Part shown: positions 44,501 to 56,370 of the stretch, in pieces | How the letters are laid out: the number at the start of each line of letters is the position of its first letter | How positions within the stretch are numbered: the first letter of the stretch is position 1 | DNA from: Hydractinia symbiolongicarpus | Lineage: Eukaryota > Cnidaria > Hydrozoa > Anthoathecata > Hydractiniidae | Direction of reading: 5' to 3' | NCBI RefSeq assembly: GCF_029227915.1 | Contig: NC_079888.1 | Span: 3,545,001-3,609,000 of the forward strand | DNA: 64,000 nt | Notes under the pieces: model-generated | The model's input: only the letters and a program-made list of their open reading frames with translations | Told to the model about the DNA's origin: nothing | Database searches by the model: none | Program-made: the position numbers and the translations under genes

Positions 44501-45164
44501 AAAAATGTCTTCTCAAATCACATTACGCAATTCGTTTGCAAAACTTCCTGTTCACGGTGTGCAAACTTTCTGTTTCAATTATGATCAATGAAATCGTTAT
44601 AAATTGAAAACGTCACGCTTATCGTTTAATAAAAAGAAGCCAAAGCAGTTAATATCCTAAAACGGATAAATTTTAAAAAAGTATATCTAACGATAGTATG
44701 TTAAAGTAAAGCAAACAACTATCTGCGCGTCAGGATTTGTGACCCTGGCTATAGCTTCACACGTGTTATACAGCTCCAACATATATCGCTAACTATTTTA
44801 TTTTTAGGAAAAATACCCAACACAAAAGGCGTGGAACAGCACGTCGGATACCAACAGTTATTGCTCCAGTTCAAAAAAAGCGAAATTGAGAATGCGAAGA
44901 AGTTATGCAGATAATTTCAGGCCATCCTGCAAAAATACCATAATAGATCTGGAAACAGAGTATTTCTTTGGTGAATTAAGGAAACGCACTCCTGACACGA
45001 TTGAACATAAAATAAAGAATTCAATTCAAGGTGAATTAACGTGGGAATCATCAAGAACGGATAAAGTTGCACGTTTCCTTTTTCCTTTGGCGTTCATCTG
45101 CTTTAATATAGGATATTGTGTAAAATACCTTATAAAAAACAAGATGCATGAAAATACGTTGTAA
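38529..45164 (+). CDS. Anion-selective Cys-loop receptor (GABA-A/glycine-receptor-like), complete 8-exon model
   Basis: A pentameric ligand-gated chloride-type channel of the plasma membrane. Exons: 38529-38647, 40677-40765, 42112-42179, 42249-42478, 43138-43220, 43402-43560, 43756-44114, 44808-45164. All introns are GT-AG and the phases agree, giving 1464 nt or 487 residues. Residues 1-15 form a signal peptide (MHLLYFILLLSIVRG). Ligand-domain blocks are LSKLYNRVMKSYD, MDFYFAQFWDD (loop D) and WLPDTVF (loop A). The Cys-loop runs from C176 to C190 with 13 residues between. TM1 is about 266-288. P295-A296-R297 before TM2 is the anion-selectivity signature. TM2 is about 298-318, TM3 about 332-352 and TM4 about 456-478. 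An extra CVGEC pair lies in the exon-6 region. Ligand cannot be told. Confidence 0.9.
39826..40135 (-). mobile_element. Second tRNA-derived SINE, (AAAT)n tail, in intron 1 of the channel gene
   Basis: On the minus strand a tRNA-like head carries an A-box-like TAGTGTAATGGG near 40123 and a B-box-like GGATTAAATCCC near 40081-40070. The body ends in a (TAAA)n-type run at 39826-39862. Head and tail differ from the SINE at 24.6 kb, so this is another family. Confidence 0.65.
40168..40213. repeat. 14-bp inverted repeat (hairpin) in channel-gene intron 1
   Basis: CACATCCGTCTGTT at 40168 pairs with AACAAACGGATGTG at 40200, with one mismatch and an 18-nt loop. It adjoins the SINE and may be a transposon remnant; no function is visible. 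Confidence 0.5.
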
Positions 45165-47059
<1,895 letters not shown>

Positions 47060-47304
47060 ACACTGCAAACAATAACGTAAGGATAAATGACTGTAGAAAG
47101 AAAGAAAAAGGTATCGTAGACTCATGCAGGTAAGTTAAATCCTATACATATACATAAATTCATACGTCGTTTACACATTTCGCATAAGCTTGGTCAAGGT
47201 AAAAAGCTTTTGCTTTTTTTATCCACACTTGTTAACGAACGGAAAGTGTCGAACGAAAGCGTATCACACCGCAACGGATGATGATTAGACAGTCTTTAGA
47301 AATA

Positions 47305-47697
47305 TTAGAAACCGGCTTAAAAAGTCCATACGAAATGCTAAAAGATCGATCTACAAAAAAGCCTTGTCAGTGGGAAAACCAAAAGACGTCTGGAAAGTGA
47401 TACCCCGCGTACTAAAACCAAATTAATCTCTAACAGTACATCCGATGGAACAACGTTGAAGTTTGTGGTATACCTATTTCTATTGAACAAGAGGAGTTTC
47501 AAGATAAAGTTATTGAGATTGTTAAGGCTATAGGTATTGAATTTTTTGGAAGCGATATTAAAGCATGCCACCGCCTTTACGCTAGAGAAAACGAAACTAA
47601 GACGACGATTGTACGCTTCGTTAACAAAAAAAGCAAACTTTTACATGCAAATAAATTCAAGTTGAGAGATTTGAACTCGAAAATTAGAAGAAATTAG
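47305..47697 (+). pseudogene. LINE fragments: ORF2 linker piece plus ORF1/RRM-like piece
   Basis: The first part (47308-47427) reads NRLKKSIRNAKRSIYKKALS and GKPKDVWKVIPRVLKPN, the region between endonuclease and RT of CR1/L2-like LINEs. From 47443 an 85-codon frame (VEVCGIPISIEQEEFQDKV, then IKACHRLYARENETKTTIVR) resembles the RRM-like domain of a LINE ORF1 protein. ORF1 lies upstream of ORF2 in LINEs, so the order here is scrambled and two fragments from different copies probably lie side by side. Both are 5'- and 3'-incomplete. Confidence 0.5.
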
Positions 47698-47828
47698 TCT
47701 GAAAGAAAGTAATTTCATAATTGTAATCCCCGTACACGACATGTGGGGTAAATGTAAGAGAATTCATTCAGAGAAGGTGATCAATCTTTTTTGGGTTTTT
47801 AATGGGAATCTCGTCAACGTTGTTGATT

Positions 47829-50465
47829 TTATTATTATTATTATTAATCACATTTATACAGGTTTACATCTTCAGTATGATATAATATATCTGCACTGTT
47901 ATCAACGAGTGACCTGTTAAAACAAAAATAAACAAAGTAAACAAAGAGCCAAAAATTGTTTTTTGTTTTTAAATAACATATATAAAATTATGAGAATGTT
48001 AGAAAAAAAGAAAGAAAAGAAAATAATAATCAAATAGCAGACTATGAACAGAAAAATTAGCAAAAATGGGAATTAGAAAAAATTTGAGTTTAGGATTCAA
48101 ACTTCACAACATTAGAAATCAGAGAAACAATAGCGTATCTCCGAGACACCCTGTAACGTATAGGATCAAGCTAAGGTAAGTTGCCAAAATCGAATTTGAA
48201 AAATAGGATTCTAAATTCACAAAGCCTTGTAGCTACAGGGTATCTCAGCAAAAAAATAATCAAGCTAAGGTAATAGACCTAGAACTCACTTTGTTTCAAA
48301 AACTTTTTAAAATTTATCATACTCTTTTCTTCCCTGATATTAGAGGGGAGACTATTAAAAACTAAACTCCTTGATAATACGTAAGCTTCCGACCAGCTTC
48401 CGTCTTGATGATAGGTAAGACTAATTTAGATCTATTTTCTCTGGTGTTAATCGAATGGCTAACCAATTTGTAATTGCTGTCAACAGTAATATCGTTAACG
48501 GCTTTGAACACATCAATTGCTACTTTCCGTTTTCTTTGAGTGACGAATGTTGACCAATTCTTGCGGGTTTTATTGATGTGCTTAGCTCTTCTCAGCAAGG
48601 ACTCAAATTTTCCAATCCATGTTTGATTCATTCCACCAAATATGTCGTAGCAGTAAAAGAACAGTGGATGGATCATTGAGTTAAAGATGGTTTCTAGCAA
48701 CATTTGGAGAAATTTTGTAACGTATTTTATATAAAAGTTTGATGCGTGAGGTTATACGCTTGTATGTTTTTTTAAGGTGATGGTTCATGTTAAGGTGAGT
48801 TTCCAGTTGAATCCCAAGGTATTCGTAATAATCTGGTTGGTTTATATCATTTTGATCGATCACAATATTGACAGAGGCTTGTGGTTTTCGGGACGCAAAG
48901 ACGACAAATTCTGTTTTGCCCTTTTTGGATTAATAATTAGGCAATTTTCCTTCATCCAATCGTGAATGATATTTGCATCCAAATTTATACAATGTTCAAT
49001 TTCATCCAACGACTTGCTTGATGAATATATGACTGTGTCATCAGCATACATCAATACTCGACAGTGTTTCAATTGGCACGGTAACTCATTGATAAGAAGA
49101 ATAAATAGCAATGGACCCAGAATGGAACCTTGGGGTACACCATGCGTCATATTTTCAGGATCTGAGTATGCTCCATCAATGAAAACAGTTTGACTTCGAT
49201 TAAAAAGATAACTGCTTAACCAATCAATTTCAGTGCTAGTAATACCATAATAAGGCAGTTTCTGGAGAAAGCAGCCATGGTTTACGGTATCAAAGGCCTT
49301 TCTCAAATCCATGAATAGAGCTCCGGTTGTCTTACTTTTATCTATATTGTATCTTATATCGTCAACAAGTGATTTAACCGCTTCACGTGTAGATCTTTTT
49401 CGTCGAAAACCATATTGGTGCTCACTCAATAGATCTTGATTTTCTAAATAATCAGCTAGCTGGTCGTAGACGATTCGTTCGATGACTTTAGACAACACAT
49501 TTAGTACGGAAATGGGTCGGTAGTTATCTATGTTTGAGCGATCGCCAGATTAATGCAATGGTGTTATTTTTGCAGATTTTTCACAGGTTGGAAATGTACC
49601 AGTTTCCAAACTCTTGTTTATCAAGAACATGACAGGTGCAGCTAGTTCGTTTGAGATGTCGTTAATTATCCTACCGGGAATAGTGTCAATACCAGCAGCT
49701 TTAGCCGTTTTAACCGATTTTAGTACTCTATTCACCTGATTAATTGTCACTGGTTGGAATTTAAATGATACATTGCTTTTATTAATCGTGCGCATATAAT
49801 TACGTATGTTGAATAGTTTCCAAGTAAAGTTGGTTATTGATGATTTCATGAGACTTGAACCAACTTTGGTGAAAAAAGAGCAAAAATTGTTCGCAATTGA
49901 TCGAATATTGGATGTTACTGTTCTATTAATTACGAATGTTTTGCTCGGACTTGACGAATCTTTAGTAGGGTAGCACGACTTAATTTGTTTCCAAAAATCT
50001 CTTGGATTTGCTGAAGATTCTTTCAGAACAGCACGAACGTGGTTTGCCTTTGCAACACGAATGCGATTGGTTACAGAGTTTCGGTAAGATTTATAACTTT
50101 CCCAATCTCCGGTAGAATTTGATCGTTTAAAACGGCGATGATGATAATCTCGCGTATTCATTAAGTTTCTGATTTCTCTGGTTATCCAGGGGTTGGATTT
50201 TCCACGTACAGTATTTTCTTTAAGTGGCGCATGTTTATTGATTGCGGTTGATAAGTAGTATTTGAATTAGTCCCATGCTCGGTTTAAGTCGGTGACAGTT
50301 AAACAATTCTCCCATGGCACGTTGCGAATTTCATTCTTTAGATCTTCTTTGTTGTATTTTGAGTAATCACGTGCTTTGATGTTCTTTTGAGGATATCGTT
50401 TACAGTTTGCTTTTCGGCTGATTCCGATTAGGCAGTGATCGCTGAGAGAGTTAGTATACACTAAA
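47829..50465 (-). mobile_element. 5'-truncated CR1/L2-like LINE, second family
   Basis: A minus-strand non-LTR element ends in a (TAA)n run at 47829-47850 with a 3' UTR of about 0.5 kb. Its 5' end is cut within the endonuclease (the last recognisable piece is SLSDHCLIGISRK near 50440), a usual result of incomplete reverse transcription. Sequence differs clearly from the LINE at 20-24 kb. Confidence 0.75.
48362..50461 (-). pseudogene. Reverse transcriptase of the truncated LINE, frameshifted
   Basis: From 50461 downwards: endonuclease tail, linker (KANHVRAVLKESSANPRDFW), RT fingers (AKAAGIDTIPGRIIND), then a stop/frame change near 49555. VLSKVIERIVYDQL, YGFRRKRSTREAV, FMDLRKAFDTVNH (motif A), GVPQGSILGPLLF (motif B) and MYADDTVIYS (YADD) follow, then a frame change near 48862, YEYLGIQLETHLNMN and a thumb region ending at 48362. 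Catalytic motifs survive but several breaks make it inactive. Confidence 0.8.
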
Positions 50466-50689
50466 GAGAAATGATCAGAAAATTAAGATAGATCACATTG
50501 ATAAACTTTCTTGCCTTTTTCCAAGTTTTCAATTCAACGCTGTTCCATGATTTTTTTTGATATTTTTAGTATAAGAATGAAAGTTACAAAGTGCACGCAC
50601 AATGATAAACCCGATCAGTTAAGTCTTAAAATTTAAAGCTCCTCTAAAAAATATGCCTTTATAAACGAACACAATTCTTCCTTTTTCCA

Positions 50690-51034
50690 AGGAGATAATT
50701 GGCACTTATATGTTACATGCTAACCATGATCTAAAGAAAATGCAGAAGCATTTAAATATAGACTTAAAATGTATATACAAATTGCTAACTGCAAACAAGA
50801 TAGCATTAAATCTAGCAAAGACTGAATAACTATGATATAAGGTTGAAATTGAATGGAAAAAAAAACTTGAATTTTTATCTCATGTAAGATATCTAGGTAT
50901 ATTAATAAATGAAATTTTAGATTGGATTTTCACATATCTTTAATTGGGAAGAAAACCGAATGGAGCTCTATGCAAACTATGATATTATGTGCCTAAGGAT
51001 ATCCTCCTCTCAATTTATCATACATTTCTTCTCA
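50690..51034 (+). pseudogene. LINE RT fragment, left half (split by the 51035-55740 insertion)
   Basis: The plus-strand frame reads LKKMQKHLNIDLKCIYKLL, then ANKIALNLAKTE and a stop. Further on come VRYLGILINEILDW and YYVPKDILLSIYHTFLL, the palm-thumb border of a CR1-like RT. It ends exactly at the A before the TC of the inserted element and continues at 55741. Confidence 0.6.
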
Positions 51035-51096
51035 TCTATATAATAATACGCCAGTTCCGTGTCTCTGTGACAGGCAAAGTTGATATCGTCATTTTC

Positions 51097-51140
51097 CTTT
51101 GATGTTGCCGAAAAAAATCTTTGATGTTGCCGAAAAAAAT
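51097..51140. repeat. Perfect 22-bp tandem duplication near the element 5' end
   Basis: CTTTGATGTTGCCGAAAAAA-type units at 51097-51118 and 51119-51140 are identical. Single copies of the same block occur at 37.69 kb and, on the other strand, at 18.43 kb. Confidence 0.8.
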
Positions 51141-51789
51141 ATGTCTTCTTTGTCGTGAAAAGCCGCGAGTTTTGTGTGGTTTGTTAAATGAAGTTCTAGC
51201 ACAAAGTAACGGAAATTGTGTTTGCAAAAAAGATGGCTGTCCTTTTTAAGCATTTGTCTTCTCTTGCCTTCAAAATAAATCGTTACAAAAGCATTTAAAA
51301 AGGGGCATGGTATATAAATGAAGTATAGAAAGGTTTGTTTATGTTTTTTAAAGTTTTGATGATATTATTGATGCGAGACATGTTTGTTAGCTAGAATCAA
51401 CACACCATCAACAACTAGCTAGGTAGCTAGGAATTTATAAATATGTAGCCATGTTCTTTATACCTAGCTAAGTCTCCAGTTTATATTTAAGTGACCAGCT
51501 ATTAGCTGCTGTAGCTACCTTATGTTAGCTTCAGTTTTATGTTGCTTTTTACATGTAAGCTAATCTTAGTGGTTTTTGTTAAGAATGTGACTGTAACTTA
51601 TTTTAATTGACATTTTAAGCTTAAATTAACAAGCCACAACAACTTTTAAAAAAGTATTACATAATATTTAAGAAGAGTTTAAGGACTGTTTTTAAGCAAA
51701 TGTATTTTTCACAATTTGTGTATGCAAATAATGTAATTTTCACATTTTGTGTAACTAAACTTATATACATCGGTTACATGACATATGAC

Positions 51790-52500
51790 GAAACGATTTT
51801 TATTTAACATGTAGTAATTCTGGTACCTTAAGTGTACTGATTTTTGTTGTTCTAGATGTTCTGACTAAAATGTTTTTGTTTATGGCATTTTGTCTCAAGA
51901 AAAGTTTCAACTTTTTTGAGGGAGTACAACACCGAAAAAACTTGTGTTTTTTTTTATATTTTGTATAAATTCTTACCGGGCAGGACTCTGTACAACATAC
52001 CGAAATGACTGATCCCTCTCTATTTATAAATTTGATGCGTTCCATATCAAATTTTTTTGAAATTTTGGGTAATATTTAATGAGTACAAGATGCAAATACT
52101 GATTTTTGTTGAATCAGAAGTATTTCCTACAACCATTCTTTTTTTACACTTTTGTGGAGAAAAAGTGTATGCAATATCATCAGAATAACTGATTTTGTTG
52201 CAAACTGTTTTTCTTTTTCACATTTTGGATTGAAATATTGTTATAAAGGGCATATATCAATAGACATATATATACCAAAATAATTAAATTCTGCAAACTT
52301 TGATTTTGTCGTTCACCTCTCATCTTTTATATTTTGATTAAACTTTTGAGGAAAACCATAGGAATTATTTAGAATTTGTATTTTGTGTTGCAAATTTAGT
52401 GCAAAAATTTAACTGTTGTGAGGGAGGACCATATGCAATTATATATACTAAAAATAATAATTTGATATTCTACAAGTTGTATTTTTGTATGCACTTAAAT
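51790..52500 (+). repeat. Diverged internal repeat array, part 1
   Basis: Units of about 150-200 bp repeat a loose pattern: an ATTTTGT/AAA.TTTTGTG stretch, GGGAGGACCATATGCAA-like, then an AATAATTTTTGTTG-like block. Examples are near 52135-52195 and 52400-52470. They are too diverged to be a recent satellite. Confidence 0.45.
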
Positions 52501-52504
52501 GACT

Positions 52505-52562
52505 GCTTTTTGCGGAGAGTAGCGGAGTGCGCGCCAGCGCACGGAGCGTAGCGGAGCCTATT
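52505..52562. repeat. GC-rich palindromic island GCGGAG/GTGCGCGCCAGCGCAC/GGAGCGTAGCGGAGC
   Basis: A 58-bp GC-rich island in very AT-rich surroundings. AGCGGAG-type words flank a near-palindrome GTGCGCGCCAGCGCAC. Such GGAGCGTAGCGGAGC words are seen dispersed in some eukaryotic and giant-virus genomes; no function is known to me. Confidence 0.6.
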
Positions 52563-53506
52563 TCCTCATTATATAAGCCAAATATAAGGGAAAAGAAGTA
52601 CGATGGAGAGTATATAGCATTTCTATGCGATTTCGTCCCTATACATCCGAATTATAAAAATTCAAACAAAAAATCACAGTAATCCAGCAATTTAATGTGG
52701 TCATTCTTTAGTACAGTTTATAGTAAGCGAGACAACGTGCTTATCAAAGAGCAAAGCGATGGAGTGTTTGTTGTTTTTTAAAGATGGTGCCAAGCGGAAA
52801 ATGGGGACGAACTGATATTTTCAAGAAAACGAAAGAGGGAAGTATGAATAGCTAGCTAGTATATCACTATTTTTTACATGTAATGAACCTCTTCTCACCC
52901 ACACCTAACTAGCAAATAACTACCAACATATGTGGCAAAATAAGCTGGTAAAACACTACCAAATTGGCTAGCTAGCAGCATAAACTAGGTAGTTAACCAG
53001 CACAAAACTGTTTTTCTCACTAGCTACTTATCTGACATAAACCTGGCTACTTGGCCGGCATAAAATTAGCTATGTAGCTAGATTTAAATGATCCTTAAGA
53101 CATATTTTCTAGTCATACACATACTGCACAGTGAGTTAATTATGCTCTGATTAGGAAAGTACCATCAAATATCTACAATTATCCACAAAATATGTTGGTT
53201 CTAACAATTTTAGACAAAAAACTAAGAACCAAAAGTTTAGCCAAATCAGCAAAAGAACATTGGTATAGACATATATTCTTTTTAGCAGAAGAGCCTGGAC
53301 TTTTTTTATAAATAAAAGAATAAATGCAAACTCCATAATGTGTTTTTTGCAAACTTGTCCATAGTATTTATTTTGAAAAATATAGTGAAAATGGAAGGTT
53401 ATGTAGAGCTATCACTATTTTTCACTTTTAGGTCATTCACACCCCTAAAAAGCTCCTAACTAAAGCATAAAACATAATTTAGTGGCTCAGATTTTCTAGC
53501 TAAATA

Positions 53507-53991
53507 AAGAGGGTGCCGATAAGCCGCAAACGCCCGCATATATACGGGCGAGTTCGGGCGACTTTTCGAATTAAATTGACGGTTTCCGGCCGAAACCGCC
53601 CGCACTTTCCCGAACACGCCCGAACTCGCCCGGAACATTCCCGAAATGCAACACCTTGTAACATAAACATGGCGGACGACAGTTAAAAGAATGCGTTTGA
53701 AGAGAAAGGAGTTAATAAAGTTTTTATATAAGTTATTTATCAAGTAAATCTTATCACAAATCATAAAAAACAGTTCTTTTAAAAACTTCGCTATCACATA
53801 GTTCATTTTAATTTTTATACTTTTTTAAATAATTCTTCGAGAGTCATTTGTGGTGAATCTTTTTTTTTTCAGGCATTGTTCGGGACTATGCGGGTTTTTT
53901 CGGGCAAATACCTGAATTTTTTTCAAAACGCCGAACTCGCCCGAAAACGCCCGCACTTTTTACGGCGTATGCGGCTTATCGGCACCCTCGT
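53507..53991. mobile_element. 485-bp hAT-like MITE with 8-bp target-site duplication
   Basis: Terminal inverted repeats GAGGGTGCCGATAAGCCGCA (left) and its complement (right, ending GGCACCCTC) are near-perfect, about 25 bp. They are flanked by identical GCTAAATA at 53499-53506 and 53992-53999. An 8-bp duplication with GGGTG-type ends fits the hAT superfamily. The interior holds CGGGCG/CGCCCG words in both orientations and no transposase, so it is non-autonomous. It is nested inside the 51035-55740 insertion and is therefore younger. Confidence 0.85.
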
Positions 53992-54084
53992 GCTAAATAT
54001 ACCAAACTAGGTGCCATATTTTTTAGTAAAAAGACTGTGAGCATATTAAGATGCACATGTAAAGTTTTTTATATATATAATCAT

Positions 54085-54153
54085 GCCCTGTTGGTCTAAT
54101 GGCTATGACACTCATGCAAATGAGAGACCCAGGTTCAAATCCTGGACAGGGCT
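54085..54153 (+). tRNA. tRNA-like sequence lacking an anticodon loop (pseudo-tRNA or SINE head)
   Basis: A 69-nt cloverleaf-like sequence. The 7-bp acceptor stem GCCCTGT/ACAGGGC is perfect and followed by T. The D arm is GTC...GAC and the T arm CCAGG-TTCAAAT-CCTGG. The anticodon stem CTCAT/ATGAG encloses only GCAA, so three loop bases, and with them a readable anticodon, are missing. A and B boxes (TGGTCTAATGGC, GGTTCAAATCC) are intact, so Pol III could transcribe it. It cannot decode. It may be a tRNA pseudogene or the head of a SINE. Confidence 0.6.
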
Positions 54154-54537
54154 AGGAAAAACATAATTATCTTGCACTTACAACAACCAGGTAAATGTTT
54201 CGCCTTTTTCGTGGACTTCTCTAATTATTTCTATATCTTGACTTTTTAATGTTGTTGTCATTGGAACCAAGTTAACTTTTAATCTCAGATTTATTAAAAA
54301 TTGATAGTTTTTTTGGCGTTATGACCGATTGTTTAAATATTTGTATTGGCACATAATTCTGCTAACATGATTCACTGTATATATATTGACCGGATATAAA
54401 TTTGAGAGCTTTGTTTGAGCTACTGAATTTGAAATATTTGCATCTCAATATTTTCTATACTCCTGGATTAATATGATACATATCTTAGATATATCGAGTA
54501 TACGAATCTTTGAGTTGTAGGGGGATTCTCTATTAAG

Positions 54538-54745
54538 GTGCCTGCCCCTGCCTTGCCTAACCCTGCCTTGCTGTTTCCTCTTCCTGTTTCCTTGCCTGCC
54601 TTTCCCTACCCTTCCTATGCCTTTTCTGGTGCCTGGCTTCTATGCCCTTGCCTGTGCCTCTATGCCTTGCCTACCCCTGCCTTGCTGATTCCTCTTCTTG
54701 TTTCCTTGCCTGCCTTTGCCGTGCCCTTTCCTTGCCGTGCTCTCC
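54538..54745 (+). repeat. Pyrimidine-rich CCTTGCC minisatellite
   Basis: A strand-asymmetric run of CCTTGCC, CCCTGCC and TTTCC words. A block of about 55 bp (TTGCCTA.CCCTGCCTTGCTG) recurs with a spacing of about 113 bp (54554 and 54667). A Pro/Leu-rich frame reads through it but is repeat-driven. Confidence 0.7.
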
Positions 54746-54759
54746 GCAACACTTTCTAT

Positions 54760-55560
54760 ATTGATTCTGAGTTAAATTTGATGGGTTTCATATCAATTTT
54801 GTGGAAGATTTTATGGCTGAAGACAATATAGAACATGCCAATTGAACTGATTTTTGTTCATATATTGATTTGCTCCTCATAAACCTTTGTGTTCTACATT
54901 TATTGTAAACTTTTGTGAGGAAGGACCATATAAATATACAATGTTTTCAAAATAATAATTTTTGTTGATTTGAAATTTCCTCCTTGCTCATTGCTTTTTC
55001 GACATTTCAGGTTAAAATGTTTGGTAAAGTCAGTACGGATAATTAGACAAAAAATTGTTTTGTTAACCGGTTAGTTTTTACATTTTGTGCATATTTTTGC
55101 GGGAGAGGATGGTATGCAACCGAATAAATGATTTTTCAAAGTTTAACTTTTTGTTTTTAGGTGTTTTGTGTTTGTTTAAGTTTGGCTTTTTGATATTGTT
55201 CAGGTTGTATTGTTGTATAAGCATTTAAGGAAAAGACAATGTTTAAAATGCGTAAAGAACTTATTTCATAGATCTGTGCTTACTGTTGCAAGCCTTTCTT
55301 TTCGACACTTCAGATTAAAATATTGAAGGTTTTCAACATAATCACATAATAAGATGTATATATACATATTTGAGATATGTGTTATTTCTGACATTATTAT
55401 TATTGTTGTCGTAACTGTCTGGGTTGTGACTGTCAATGTTGTAACTTTCTACTAACTAGATTTTACACCTTGCACGCCGTTGTTTTTCATATTTTGTCTG
55501 AAGTTTTGTTGGGAGGATTTCATGCAATTTGACATTTGATATTTTGTGTTAGATTTTAAG
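54760..55560 (+). repeat. Diverged internal repeat array, part 2
   Basis: It continues the pattern seen at 51790-52500: TTTTGTGAGGAAGGACCATATAAA near 54915, then TTTTTGCGGGAGAGGATGGTATGCAA near 55100, then TTTTGTTGGGAGGATTTCATGCAA near 55505. The two parts were probably one array before the intervening insertions. Confidence 0.45.
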
Positions 55561-55740
55561 AACTTTTTTGTTAAATTATGACTTATATACTTTCTTTTTA
55601 TGCATTTTTAGATTATTTTTTTTAGTAAAAGGCATATTCAATATACTGAAATATTTGCTGATGTCATCAAAATTCAAATGACAGAACTTTTCAATTGTTT
55701 TTCTGCCTAAGTGGATTTTTCCACGGGCCTAATCGACTAG

Positions 55741-56370
55741 TATTTCTTATAATCCACAAGTGTGTCTCACTTCAAAGTCATGTAGAATTTTTCGCTTACA
55801 AAAAGTTGCTCTCCGAATCATTACTTTTTCTAATCTTAACTCACCATCAAATCCTATTTTTCTTAATCTTAATATTCTTACTTTTTCAGATCTTATAAAA
55901 TTTCTCAATATTATTTTAACTTTTAAAATTATCAATCTGCATTCTCCAGTTAATATTTGTGATATTTTTAAAATTGGTCATTCAACAAGAAGTAAATCCA
56001 TTAAACTCCTAGCTAGACCCTCTGTTAGGACAACCTCATTTGGTCTCAAATAAATACGTTATTAATTTATCCTTAATTGGAAAAATATCCAACAACACTT
56101 TCACCAATACGACATAGCAACTCTCACTTTAAAACAACTAAAAAAATCTGAAAAACCCCTCTTCTGGATTGTTGTAGCACTAATCTCTCCACTGCATAAA
56201 AAAAAGGATTTCACTAAAAATTTCTTTTTTGTAGTTTCACGTTGCTTATTGCAATTGTTTGGTCTTATATTGGTGGCCATCACCTGCATTAGCATTTTAT
56301 ACTATCCGATGGTTTACCCGCAGGTATTATTTAATGTAAAATATACAGTTATCTCATATAAAATAAATAT
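55741..56370 (+). pseudogene. LINE RT C-terminal fragment, right half
   Basis: It resumes the LINE interrupted at 51034. CRIFRLQKVALRIITFS, NPIFLNLNILTFSDLIKF and later SVRTTSFGLK form the conserved C-terminal region after the RT domain. Frame changes and stops follow (FHQYDIATLTLKQLKKS), and the piece fades into a 3' UTR near 56370. Confidence 0.65.

Larger units (their letters stand above)
51035..55740 (+). mobile_element. 4.7-kb Helitron-like insertion with TC...hairpin-CTAG ends
   Basis: The insert starts TCTATATAATAATACG after an A. It ends GTGGA-TTTT-TCCAC (hairpin 55711-55724), then 12 nt, then CTAG (55737-55740) before a T. It separates two halves of one LINE RT fragment, with no target duplication, as Helitrons do when they insert between A and T. 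The 3' 90 bp match the copies at 37.6 kb (GCTGATGTCAT, AAATTCAA.TGA), and the 5' end resembles the minus-strand copy at 18515. It has no coding region. It contains diverged internal repeats, a GC-rich palindrome, a nested MITE and a tRNA-like sequence. It could be two abutting copies rather than one. Confidence 0.65.

Noticed and set aside
54538-54831. 97-codon Pro/Leu-rich frame
   Set aside because: It is produced by the CCTTGCC minisatellite and has no domain features.
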